The notes below the pieces were generated by a model. It saw nothing but the letters and a program-made list of their open reading frames with translations, had not been told where the DNA came from and did not search any database. From an uncultured Muribaculaceae bacterium (lineage in GTDB: Bacteria > Bacteroidota > Bacteroidia > Bacteroidales > Muribaculaceae), in the NCBI GenBank assembly GCA_910587075.1, contig CAJUKE010000026.1:1-41041 (forward strand): a stretch of DNA of 41,041 nucleotides, in the 5' to 3' direction. The position numbers and the translations under genes were made by a program. Below are positions 22,300 to 29,600 of this stretch, one piece after another; positions within the stretch are counted from its first letter, which is position 1, and the number at the start of each line of letters is the position of its first letter.

Positions 22300-23094
22300 C
22301 CGATAGGGGTGGTCGAGGTCGAGGCGGTAGAAGCGGTGCTGCTTGCGGCGGTCGGCGGGGGGGAGGGTCATATAGTCGCCGTAGGTGTAGGCGAGGTACT
22401 TCTCCGGCTCGGCGAAGGTTTTGAAGGGTAGCCCCTCGAAGAGGATGTCGCGGGCCGGTTCGACCCAGGCCTTCGGGAGCACGCCTCGGGCGCCGTTGTC
22501 GTGCTCCACAACCGACGGGGACTCCTCGTAGGGGTACTCGCGGAAGATGCGCTGCAACCTGGCGTGGAGCCCGGCGCGGGTGAAGAGGCGGCGCGTCAGG
22601 AGCGGGAACCAGCTCGACGGCCCCCGCCCGTGGCGGTAGGGGTCGCGGTAAATCAGGTACAGGGCCCGGCGGAAAAACTTGTAGCGGGCGAAGTGGGAGC
22701 GGCGCGCGGGCGCGCTGTCGGTCATCCCGTCGAGGGGGAACACGTCGATGTACACCCCGCCGAGGTAGCCGAAGTGCTTCGACTCGATGAGGGTTGTGCC
22801 GGCGTCCTGGATTTTGCCGAATGGGAACGGGTAGTCGGGGTCGTTCTCCGGGTCGATGAATTCGAGGTGTTTAGGGAGCCACTTCCGCCAGTTGGCCCTC
22901 AGAAGGTCGTAGTCGGGGCGGGGCATACCTATGTCGAGGTCGTCATCCCAGGGGATGAAGCCGCCGTGGCGCACTGCTCCGAGGAGTGTGCCGGCAATGA
23001 TGTAGTATCGGAGGTTATGCTCGCGGCACATCGCGTCGACGGCCTGGAGGATTTTCAGCAGCCTCAGCTGCAGGGGGCGTATTTCGTAGTCCAT
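22261..23094 (-). CDS. LicD family phosphotransferase (cell-surface glycan decoration)
   Basis: 277 residues. The LicD/fukutin signature is clear: LRYYIIAGTLLGAVRHGG (28-45) followed by FIPWDDDLDIGMPRPDYD (46-63) with its metal-binding Asp cluster. Further conserved are FPFGKIQDAGTTLIES (about 90-105) and GGVYIDVFPLDGM (111-123). LicD proteins transfer phosphocholine or similar groups to surface glycans; the real substrate is unknown. The last residues VKSKESEKGGK are coded by a pyrimidine-rich satellite and look like a tail that arose by repeat expansion. The start is 9 nt after the glycosyltransferase gene, indicating co-transcription. Confidence 0.9.
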   Translation of the reverse strand: MDYEIRPLQLRLLKILQAVDAMCREHNLRYYIIAGTLLGAVRHGGFIPWDDDLDIGMPRPDYDLLRANWRKWLPKHLEFIDPENDPDYPFPFGKIQDAGTTLIESKHFGYLGGVYIDVFPLDGMTDSAPARRSHFARYKFFRRALYLIYRDPYRHGRGPSSWFPLLTRRLFTRAGLHARLQRIFREYPYEESPSVVEHDNGARGVLPKAWVEPARDILFEGLPFKTFAEPEKYLAYTYGDYMTLPPADRRKQHRFYRLDLDHPYRGVKSKESEKGGK

Positions 23095-23103
23095 AATGGG
23101 ATG

Positions 23104-24825
23104 TTACAGAGTCATCGGGTTCAGGCGGTACAGGAGCACCGGCGAGCGGAGGTCGGAGCTGCGGGCGTCCCAGCGCATCACCACCCTGCGGGGGAGGTTG
23201 GCCGGGAGCATTCTGTTGAACGCCGCCGAGTCGCGGCGCGCCACCAAGACGAGTCCCTGGGTGGGTGTGTGTGCCGCCACTCGGGCGCTGTCGAGCACCG
23301 TCAGGCCGTCGGTGGTGTAGAAGTTCACCTGGTAGAAGCGTAGCATGCGGTCGTCGACATAGCTGTAGACCGGCTCGCCGGGGAGCGCCCGGGCCTCGAC
23401 GGCCTGTGCCAGGGGGTAGTCGCTCTTGGGGTTGAGGGCGGCGGGCTGTATGGCCGCCGAGAACACCCAGTAGATGAGCATCAGGTCGATGAGGGTCCAC
23501 TGCACGATCTGGCGGTTGTCGCCCCGCGCCATGATTCGGAGGGTCGAGAAGCACACCGTCGCGCAGAGGCAGCAGGTCATCGGCGCGGCGAAGCCCGCTC
23601 CGAGCATCCTGAGCTCGCCGAGCGCCGCGTCGATGGCCGGGTGGGCGTCAACCTCCGGGAGCCATCCGAAGAGGGCGCAGAGCAGCAGCGCGGGCACTAT
23701 GGTGCCCAATAGCGCCACGATCCATCCGAATGGCTTGAGCACGCGGGTGGTCTTCCCGGCCAGCCACTTTATGTAGAACGCCAGCCAGTAGGCCGCGAAG
23801 GGGTACATAGGGAGCAGGTACACCCCGCGCTTGCTCTGGGGCACGCAGTAGAACACGAAGATGATCACCGAGGCGCAGAGGGCCAGCAGTCCGGCGGGGT
23901 CGTCGGCCACCAGGTCGCGCCATTTGAGTTTGAGGATGCCGTAGCGGAACTTGCGCCAGGCGAAGAGCGAGATGAGGCCCAGGAGGGTCCAGGGGGCCAT
24001 TCCGGCGGGGAACATCGCGAAGTAGTACCAGAGGCCGTTCTTATGCGAGTCGTACGACATCCGCCCGGTGAAGCGGCCGAAATTCTCCTCCAACGCAAGG
24101 TCGAGGAAGGCGTCGCCCCCCTGCTGGTAGGCGGCTATGTACCACAGAGCCGGGAGCACCAGCGAGAGCAGTCCGCTCAGTAGGAGGGTTATGAACGTGT
24201 GCCAGAACGGGTCGCGCTGTATCAGGCGCCACGCGCCGACCACCATGCAGGGGATGAGCATCCCTACGGGGCCCTTGGTGAGCACCGCCAGCGACATCAT
24301 CAGTATGCCTATCCAGGGGAGCTGCCAGCGGCCCGGTTGCCGCTCCCAGTGGCGCGCCATGGCGAGGATGGCCAGCACGGTGAAGCAGCAGAGCAGCATA
24401 TCGACGCGACAGGAGGTCGCGGCGCGGTGAACCTCGAAGGCCGTCATGGTGATGAAGGCGGTAACCACGCCCAGCCCCACCGTGGTGCGGCGGCAGTAGA
24501 AGCGGAACACGCACAGAATCATCGCCGTCGCGGCCAGGGCCGACGGCAGGCGGCTTAGGTACTCGGTGACGTGCCCCCCGTTGAGCCATCCGAGCGCGGC
24601 AATGATCCAGGCCAGCATCGGGGGCTTGTAGGGGATGTCGGCCCCGACGCTCACGGGCAGAATCCAGTTGCCCTGCTGGAGCATCGACACGGCCACGACC
24701 GCCTCGCGCGGCTCCCCTTTAGAGTAAAACAGCGTCTGGCCCAGGAAGGCCGCGAACGTGACAAGGAGCAACCCCGCGAGTACCAGGGTTGCTCCGTTGA
24801 AGGAAATGCCGGCGGAGCGTTTCAT
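23104..24825 (-). CDS. ArnT/PMT-type membrane glycosyltransferase (GT-C)
   Basis: 573 residues, with about 12 hydrophobic segments in the first 450. The first lumenal loop has the DD/DE-like catalytic motif in the form YSKGEPREAVVAVSMLQQGN, followed by GADIPYKPPMLAWIIAALGW. This is typical of ArnT and related dolichyl- or undecaprenyl-phosphate sugar transferases. The C-terminal 100 residues form a soluble periplasmic domain (EPVYSYVDDRMLRFYQVNFY). It moves a lipid-linked sugar on the periplasmic face; with the LicD gene downstream the product may be a modified lipid or glycan. Acceptor not deducible. Confidence 0.9.
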   Translation of the reverse strand: MKRSAGISFNGATLVLAGLLLVTFAAFLGQTLFYSKGEPREAVVAVSMLQQGNWILPVSVGADIPYKPPMLAWIIAALGWLNGGHVTEYLSRLPSALAATAMILCVFRFYCRRTTVGLGVVTAFITMTAFEVHRAATSCRVDMLLCCFTVLAILAMARHWERQPGRWQLPWIGILMMSLAVLTKGPVGMLIPCMVVGAWRLIQRDPFWHTFITLLLSGLLSLVLPALWYIAAYQQGGDAFLDLALEENFGRFTGRMSYDSHKNGLWYYFAMFPAGMAPWTLLGLISLFAWRKFRYGILKLKWRDLVADDPAGLLALCASVIIFVFYCVPQSKRGVYLLPMYPFAAYWLAFYIKWLAGKTTRVLKPFGWIVALLGTIVPALLLCALFGWLPEVDAHPAIDAALGELRMLGAGFAAPMTCCLCATVCFSTLRIMARGDNRQIVQWTLIDLMLIYWVFSAAIQPAALNPKSDYPLAQAVEARALPGEPVYSYVDDRMLRFYQVNFYTTDGLTVLDSARVAAHTPTQGLVLVARRDSAAFNRMLPANLPRRVVMRWDARSSDLRSPVLLYRLNPMTL

Positions 24826-24889
24826 GTAAATGTCGGTGTTATAATGTGATGAGGTCGGTATGCGGTGGGCGCCCGAGGGGCGCGGCGCG

Positions 24890-25939
24890 CTACATGCCGT
24901 AGCTCAGGGTGGTGTAGTAGTTGCCGTAGTTGCCGTTGAACTCGATGGTCACGAAGCGGTTGTCGCCTCCGAACCAGGTCGCGGAGACAATGCCGCCGCT
25001 GTTGCCGGTGTTGACTGGGGCTCCGTAGAGCTGCACGAAGCGGTTGTACAGCGAGTTATATCGGCTCATATCGTAGTAGTCGGTGGGGTAGGTGAACTGC
25101 GAGCCGCAGAGACGGCCGTTGTTGTAGTACATCGCGGCGTCGGGCCACATCAGGTTCATCTGAGGCACGTTCGAGAGGTACACCACGTCGTTGCCGTAGT
25201 TGCTGACGGTGTAACCGCTGGTCGACAGCGTGTTGAGCGACGAGGCGAGCGTCGCGCCGATGGCCACTCCGAGAATCGTCGAGAACACCGGGCCCACACC
25301 TGCGGTGTAGTGCCAGCGTGGAGGGGGCACGGGGCGGTGCCAGCTTCCGAAGAAGGGCACGGGGTGGCGATAGCCGGGGCGCATGGGCCTGGGGGGGAGC
25401 GGCGCCGGGCGGTGGGGGTAGTGGGGGCGCTGCGGTGGCCTGTGGCCGTAGTCGGGGCGACCCGGGCGGTTGTTCTGCGGAGGGCGCTGCCCCGGTCGGT
25501 TGTGGTGGTTGCCGTTGTTGCCGGGGCGGTTCTGCGCGGGCGGGTTTGTGTTGCCCGGACGATGGCCCTGGTTGGAGTTGCCGGGGCGGTTGCCGGGGTT
25601 CGACGGGGTAGTCGGGCGGGTGTTGCTCCCCGGGTTGGAGGGGCGGTTCGTATTGCCGGGGCGGTTATTGTTGCCGGGGTTGGCCGGACGGGTGTTGCTG
25701 CCGGGGTTCGATGGGCGGTTAGCGTTGCCCGGACGGTTAGCGTTTCCGGGGCGGTTGCCGTTGGAGTTTCCGGGACGGTTGCCGTTTCCGCGGCTCGCGG
25801 AGCCGCCGTGAGAGTTTCCTCCCCGCTGGGCGCTCGGCGTCGACTGCTGGCGTGCGCGCCCCTGGGCCTCGGCCACGGGGGCGAGTACCATCGCCGCCGC
25901 CACCATCAGGGCCGTAATTGTGGTAGTAAGCTTTTTCAT
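24890..25939 (-). CDS. Secreted Asn/Arg/Pro/Gly-repeat protein
   Basis: 349 residues. A signal peptide (MKKLTTTITALMVAAAMVLA, cleavage about 25) is followed by a low-complexity linker, residues 50-165, built from RPGN-type pentamers and longer units (NRPGNANRPGN, NRPSNPGSNTRP). A Pro/His/Arg-rich stretch to about 210 comes next, then a Gly-zipper-like hydrophobic segment GPVFSTILGVAIGATLASSL (216-235) and a C-terminal beta domain of about 105 residues (NDVVYLSNVPQMNLMWPDA). The linker is basic and would be flexible. I do not recognise a named family, though secreted proteins of this build occur in Bacteroidales. It is the first gene of an operon with a glycosyltransferase and a LicD protein, so a surface structure seems likely. 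Confidence 0.72.
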   Translation of the reverse strand: MKKLTTTITALMVAAAMVLAPVAEAQGRARQQSTPSAQRGGNSHGGSASRGNGNRPGNSNGNRPGNANRPGNANRPSNPGSNTRPANPGNNNRPGNTNRPSNPGSNTRPTTPSNPGNRPGNSNQGHRPGNTNPPAQNRPGNNGNHHNRPGQRPPQNNRPGRPDYGHRPPQRPHYPHRPAPLPPRPMRPGYRHPVPFFGSWHRPVPPPRWHYTAGVGPVFSTILGVAIGATLASSLNTLSTSGYTVSNYGNDVVYLSNVPQMNLMWPDAAMYYNNGRLCGSQFTYPTDYYDMSRYNSLYNRFVQLYGAPVNTGNSGGIVSATWFGGDNRFVTIEFNGNYGNYYTTLSYGM

Positions 25940-25976
25940 TGCCGTAAGATTAGCGGGTTCTTACTCATTTAGAGCG

Positions 25977-25984
25977 CTAAATTA
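25977..25984 (-). promoter_or_regulatory. Leftward promoter -7 element for the repeat-protein operon
   Basis: Minus-strand TAATTTAG, one base from TAnnTTTG, 38 nt upstream of the start codon. It is close to the rightward box at 26027-26034, so the two genes share a compact divergent promoter region of about 100 nt. Confidence 0.4.
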
Positions 25985-26026
25985 GGCAAAAGGTTTAACA
26001 ATTCGGCCCTTTTCGCGGTTTTTTCG

Positions 26027-26034
26027 TATTTTCG
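26027..26034 (+). promoter_or_regulatory. Promoter -7 element 4 nt before the TSCPD gene (leaderless start)
   Basis: TATTTTCG, one base from TAnnTTTG, ends only 4 nt before the ATG at 26039. A TTCG at 26002-26005 (21-nt spacing) could be the -33 element. Transcription would then begin at or within a few bases of the start codon. Confidence 0.45.
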
Positions 26035-26038
26035 CGCT

Positions 26039-26305
26039 ATGATTTACCAGTATCGCACAAGCGGGACCTGCTCCCGGATGATCACGCTCGACGTTGACGA
26101 CAACGGAACTATCAACAATGTTGAATTTCTCGGTGGTTGCCCCGGCAACACCGTCGGGGTGTGCGCCCTGGCCAAGGGGCGCAAGGCTTCGGAGATTGCC
26201 GGCATATGCCGCGGCATCCCCTGCCGCGACAAGGGCACGTCGTGCCCCGACCAGCTTGCCCGTTTCATCGACCAGCTTGCCGCCGAAGGCGTGATAGCCG
26301 GGTAA
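26039..26305 (+). CDS. TIGR03905 family TSCPD domain protein
   Basis: 88 residues, a standard length. The pattern TSGTCSRMITLDVDDNGTI, NVEFLGGCPGNTVGVCALAK and ICRGIPCRDKGTSCPDQLA with its five or six cysteines is diagnostic for TIGR03905, a one-domain protein related to the zinc-binding end of B12-dependent ribonucleotide reductase. Function is not established; it is thought to bind metal in the cytoplasm. The promoter box lies nearly on the start codon. A lipoprotein gene follows after 10 nt and is probably co-transcribed. Confidence 0.93.
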   Translation: MIYQYRTSGTCSRMITLDVDDNGTINNVEFLGGCPGNTVGVCALAKGRKASEIAGICRGIPCRDKGTSCPDQLARFIDQLAAEGVIAG

Positions 26306-26315
26306 ACTATACAGA

Positions 26316-26741
26316 ATGAAAACAATAGCACGAAACATAGCGATCGCGGCGGCTCTGCTTGTCGCCGCAGCGTCATGCGGCACGGGCCACGAAAAGGCGC
26401 GGGCCGTGGTCGACGCGCTCAACTCGCCCGAGTTCCGCGCCCGCGAGCTCCAGACGGGCCTTTTCTCCGGCTCGGAGGCCGTTATCGAGGGTGATACCCT
26501 GGTGTTCACAATCGAGTGCACCGACAAGGTGGTGATCGCCGACCTGCCTCCCCGCAGCCGCGAGTTCCTGGAGCAGTCGGCGGCGATGGAGCTTTCGGCG
26601 CTCTGCTCCGACAAGGGGTTCCGCGAGGGCATGGAGGCGCTCCGCGACGAGCGTATGGGCATGAAAATCGTGTGGCGCGACACCCGCGGCGCCGAAATCG
26701 CCGTGCCACTCTCCCCGGCGTCGATTCTCGGCGCGGATTGA
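26316..26741 (+). CDS. Small lipoprotein of unknown function
   Basis: 141 residues. MKTIARNIAIAAALLVAAASC is a lipoprotein signal with the lipobox AASC (C21). The mature part has an acidic/hydrophobic alpha-beta pattern: FSGSEAVIEGDTLVFTIECT, VVIADLPPRSREFLEQSAAM and MGMKIVWRDTRGAEIAVPLS. This strand-helix-strand arrangement is common in small Bacteroidales lipoproteins of unknown role. No DUF is assigned with confidence. It follows the TSCPD gene by 10 nt and is closed by a hairpin terminator that overlaps the end of the convergent muramidase gene. Confidence 0.8.
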   Translation: MKTIARNIAIAAALLVAAASCGTGHEKARAVVDALNSPEFRARELQTGLFSGSEAVIEGDTLVFTIECTDKVVIADLPPRSREFLEQSAAMELSALCSDKGFREGMEALRDERMGMKIVWRDTRGAEIAVPLSPASILGAD

Positions 26742-26775
26742 TGAGGATTCAAACGACATCATTAAGAGATAAACG

Positions 26776-26806
26776 ACGGGGGCGGGTTCACTTGCCCCCG
26801 TGCTTT
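26776..26806 (+). terminator. Terminator between lipoprotein gene and convergent muramidase gene
   Basis: Stem ACGGGGGC/GCCCCCGT (8 bp, loop 10 nt) is followed by GCTTTTT. Its right arm lies inside the last codons (KKHGGK) of the minus-strand gene, so two genes share the sequence. Confidence 0.8.
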
Positions 26807-27552
26807 TTGTAGGCTGCCGCCAGGCGGGTGTGGTAGCGGCGCGCCTTGGCTTTGGGGCCGTTGTATTTCAGGGCGAAGGCGAGCCAGTTCTTTTTGCGTA
26901 TGGCCTCGACCATGCCGTTGTTGGATATGAATTTGGCGAAGAGTTCGAGCTGGTCGCGCTCCGAGCGGCTCATGAGGTCGACAAACTCGCGCACCGACGA
27001 GGTGCCGCACTTCTTCCAGTTGAACCCGCCGATCTGGAACATACCCCAGAAGGTCGACTCCAGGGCCGACTCCTCGTTGATGGCTTTCGCGGCGTCGAGC
27101 CTCGCCTGCTGCGCGGCCTGGTAGGAGCCGTGGCGCCGCGTGTCGGGTCGGCGGAATATCTCGGGCGACTTTTTGCGGGCGCTGGCGAGGTTGACCCCCC
27201 GGCGGGGCGCGAACTTGTTGTACATCGACAGGTCAAAGTTAATCAGCGGCTTGCCGTCGTCCCAGAACCCCTCGTGGGCGGCTCCGGCCTCGATGTCTAC
27301 CACGGCCTTGATCGCGGCCACCTCCACGCCTAACTCCTCGGCCACCTCGCGGTAGTCCTCCTCGGTGAGGTCGCGGAAGCGCGCCTCGTCGGGCTCGGCC
27401 AGCGGGGGTAGGGCGAACGGGGTGAGGAACATCGTGGTGTCGCTCGCGGCGAACGATTCGGCATGGGGCCGCAGGGGCGGGTGCTGGGCTGCGCACCCCT
27501 GCGAGGCCGCGCCGAGCGCGAGCGCGCCGGCTGCTAAAAGGAGTTTTCTCAT
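26788..27552 (-). CDS. Secreted N-acetylmuramidase (DUF3380) family protein
   Basis: 254 residues. The N-terminus is a signal peptide ending in a weak lipobox (ASQGC, C20), so it may be lipid-anchored. From about residue 60 it matches the DUF3380 muramidase domain: DYREVAEELGVEVAAIKAVV, then DIEAGAAHEGFWDDGKPLIN with the likely catalytic Glu in VDIEAG, NFDLSMYNKF, ESALESTFWGMFQIGGFNWK, and a C-terminal substrate-site helix ending ARRYHTRLAAAYKKHG. This domain is best known from phage endolysins such as that of Salmonella phage 10. The signal peptide and chromosomal setting suggest a cell-wall hydrolase of the host, acting in the periplasm. It lies between a repeat element and a terminator and is not linked to the phage cassette 21 kb away. 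Confidence 0.85.
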   Translation of the reverse strand: MRKLLLAAGALALGAASQGCAAQHPPLRPHAESFAASDTTMFLTPFALPPLAEPDEARFRDLTEEDYREVAEELGVEVAAIKAVVDIEAGAAHEGFWDDGKPLINFDLSMYNKFAPRRGVNLASARKKSPEIFRRPDTRRHGSYQAAQQARLDAAKAINEESALESTFWGMFQIGGFNWKKCGTSSVREFVDLMSRSERDQLELFAKFISNNGMVEAIRKKNWLAFALKYNGPKAKARRYHTRLAAAYKKHGGK

Positions 27553-27611
27553 GGTAATGAAACAAACAAGGGGGCTTCAACGATTTCGCGCCGTATCTTT
27601 TTTAGTAAGCG

Positions 27612-27748
27612 GCAAGGTCGGAGATCTTGCACCGCTATTGTTGTGCAAGGTCTCCGACCTTGTTAAGTTCTCGGATTTCATACCTCCCCACCAACCGCGG
27701 CTACGCCGCTTATGGCGGGGTTAGTAATGTGCAAGGTCTCCGACCTTG
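27612..27748. repeat. Palindromic repeat element, copy 2 (AAGGTCTCCGACCTT family)
   Basis: GCAAGGTCGGAGATCTTGC (27612-27630) and two copies of GCAAGGTCTCCGACCTTG (27645-27662 and 27731-27748) flank a folding core 27686-27723 (CCCCACCAAC, CGGC arms, TATGGCGGGGTTA). The order CCCCACCAAC..., GGGGTTA, GCAAGGTCTCCGACCTTGG is identical to copy 1 at 22122-22186. It fills most of the 198-nt gap between two leftward genes and its last unit ends 3 nt before the pepD stop. Confidence 0.88.
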
Positions 27749-27750
27749 GT

Positions 27751-29205
27751 TCAGAGGGCGGCTACCTTCTCGATGGTGCGCTTGAGCTGCTCGTAGAAGC
27801 GCTCGACGGCGGGGATGTGCATGCGCTCCGAGGGGGAGTGCACGTCGCGGAGGGTGGGGCCGAACGACACCATGTCGAGGTCGGGGTAGTTCTGCTGGAA
27901 GAGGGCGCACTCCAGGCCGGCGTGGATGGCCTTCACCGCGGGGCGAACGCCGTAGAGCTCCTCGTAGGCGTCGGAAGCGAGCTTCATGATGGTGGAGTCG
28001 AGGTTGGGGGTCCAGGCGGGGTAGCCGTCGCCGTGCTCGACGGTGGCGCCGGCGAGGGTGAAGCAAGCCTCAACCTGGTTGGCGATGTCGTACTTGCGGG
28101 AGTCGACGCAGGAGCGCTGCGAGGTGGTGACCACGATCTGCTCGTTCTCCTTCATCTTCACGGAGGCGAGGTTTGTAGAGGTCTCTACCAGGCCGGGCAT
28201 GTCGCGGCTCATGGAGATCACGCCGTGGGGGGCGCAGTAGAGTGCGAGCACCAGGTTGCGCGAGGTGGTCTGGTCGACGGTGTAGTCGGGTTTGTCGACG
28301 CTCTGGAGGTCGAGCTTCATAGTAGTTTCGAGCCCCTTGTATTCAGCCTCGATGTCGGCGGCGTAGCGGTTGAAGGCTATGCGCACATCCTCCTTGCGGG
28401 TGGTGTGAACGCCGAACACGGCGTGGGCGGCGCGGGGAATCGCGTTGCGGAGGTTGCCGCCGTCGAACTCGGAGAGCACTACCTCGTGCTGCTTCATCAT
28501 ATTGAAGATGAAGCGGGCCACGATCTTGTTGGCGTTGGCGCGCCCCAGGTGTATGTCGCCGCCGGAGTGGCCGCCGAGGCCGTCGCGGAGGTCGAGCTTG
28601 AAGTAGTGGTAGTCGGTGGGGGCGAAGGAGCGGTTGTACTTGAAGGTGGCCACGGTGTCGATGCCGCCGGCGCATCCTACGAATACCTCGGCGTCGTCCT
28701 CGGAGTCGAGGTTGATGAGGATCGAGCCGGTGAGTTCCCCCTTTTCGAGGTTGTTGGCGCCGGTCATGCCGGTCTCCTCGTCCATGGTGATGAGGGCTTC
28801 GAGGGGGCCGTGCACGAGCTTGTCGTCAGTCATGATGGCGAGGGCGGCGGCCACGCCGATGCCGTTGTCAGCGCCGAGGGTTGTGCCGTTGGCGCGCACC
28901 CATTCGCCGTCGACGATGGTCTCGATGGGGTTGTTCTCGAAGTCGAAGCTCTTGTCGTTGCTCTCGCAAACCATGTCCATATGTCCCTGGAGAATCACCG
29001 TCGGCGCGTTCTCGTGGCCGGGGGTGGCGGGCTTGCGAATGATCACGTTGCCGATTTTGTCGGCGTGGGCGTCGAGGCCGTGCTGCTTGCAGAAGTCAAG
29101 CAGGTAGGCGCGTATCTTGTCCTCCTTTTTGGAGGGGCGGGGAATCTTGGTGATCTGGTCGAAGATTTCGAACACCACTTTTGGATTGAGGTCTTTTACT
29201 TCCAT
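27751..29205 (-). CDS. pepD: Aminoacyl-histidine dipeptidase, M20 family
   Basis: 484 residues. PepD cleaves Xaa-His and other dipeptides in the cytoplasm with two metal ions. Motifs in order: FEIFDQITKIPRPSKKEDKI near the start, the metal-binding VILQGHMDMVCESN (His and Asp), GTTLGADNGIGVAAALA, LITMDEETGMTGANNLEKG (the double Glu of the catalytic site) and a lid domain with GLGGHSGGDIHLGRANANK. C-terminal AIHAGLECALFQQNYPDLDM holds the last metal ligand. Length and motif order match cytosol non-specific dipeptidases. A TAnnTT(A)G box lies upstream at 29294-29301. Confidence 0.96.
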   Translation of the reverse strand: MEVKDLNPKVVFEIFDQITKIPRPSKKEDKIRAYLLDFCKQHGLDAHADKIGNVIIRKPATPGHENAPTVILQGHMDMVCESNDKSFDFENNPIETIVDGEWVRANGTTLGADNGIGVAAALAIMTDDKLVHGPLEALITMDEETGMTGANNLEKGELTGSILINLDSEDDAEVFVGCAGGIDTVATFKYNRSFAPTDYHYFKLDLRDGLGGHSGGDIHLGRANANKIVARFIFNMMKQHEVVLSEFDGGNLRNAIPRAAHAVFGVHTTRKEDVRIAFNRYAADIEAEYKGLETTMKLDLQSVDKPDYTVDQTTSRNLVLALYCAPHGVISMSRDMPGLVETSTNLASVKMKENEQIVVTTSQRSCVDSRKYDIANQVEACFTLAGATVEHGDGYPAWTPNLDSTIMKLASDAYEELYGVRPAVKAIHAGLECALFQQNYPDLDMVSFGPTLRDVHSPSERMHIPAVERFYEQLKRTIEKVAAL

Positions 29206-29293
29206 AGCGGGTAGATATTGTGTCCGTTAAAAATATGCTCTTAAAAATCGTGCGTTATCCTAAATATCTGTTAAAAGTGACGCTCCGATGCCG

Positions 29294-29301
29294 CTAAGTT
29301 A
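29294..29301 (-). promoter_or_regulatory. pepD promoter -7 element
   Basis: Minus-strand TAACTTAG, one base from TAnnTTTG, 89 nt upstream of the pepD start. No good -33 element was seen. Confidence 0.4.
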
Positions 29302-29344
29302 CAAAATAAAATCGAGAAACTACGAAAAATTGCCCCGACTTTCT

Positions 29345-29352
29345 TAAATTTG
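29345..29352 (+). promoter_or_regulatory. Promoter -7 element of the small membrane protein gene
   Basis: TAAATTTG, an exact TAnnTTTG, 23 nt upstream of the start codon at 29376. A -33 element at canonical spacing is not evident. Confidence 0.6.
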
Positions 29353-29375
29353 CGGCGAATTTTAAACGAGCCCCG

Positions 29376-29558
29376 ATGCCCGCCACAATACTCTCCGCCA
29401 TAGCCCTTGTAGCCCTCGCGGTGGTGCTTATGGGCGTGAAGGCGCTCTTCGTGAAAGGGGGGCGATTCCCCCAGGCCCACAGCCACGAGCTCCGCGACAT
29501 ACCGCGGCGCCGCGAGGAGCTCTGCGTCAAACGGCGTCGCCGGGACCCGCGACCTTGA
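29376..29558 (+). CDS. Small single-span membrane protein
   Basis: 60 residues. A hydrophobic helix ATILSAIALVALAVVLMGVK (3-22) is followed by ALFVKGGRFPQAHSHELRDI and a basic tail with one Cys (EELCVKRRRRDPRP). The pattern 'hydrophobic helix, VFFVKGGKFP, His, ... RR..C' is a conserved small protein of Bacteroidales, recognised from memory. No function is known. It has its own promoter and lies 42 nt before the OmpH-like gene, so the two are probably one transcript. Confidence 0.75.
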   Translation: MPATILSAIALVALAVVLMGVKALFVKGGRFPQAHSHELRDIPRRREELCVKRRRRDPRP

Positions 29559-29600
29559 ATCCGAAACCCTTAGCAAGCAAAACATCACCTATTTCCACAT

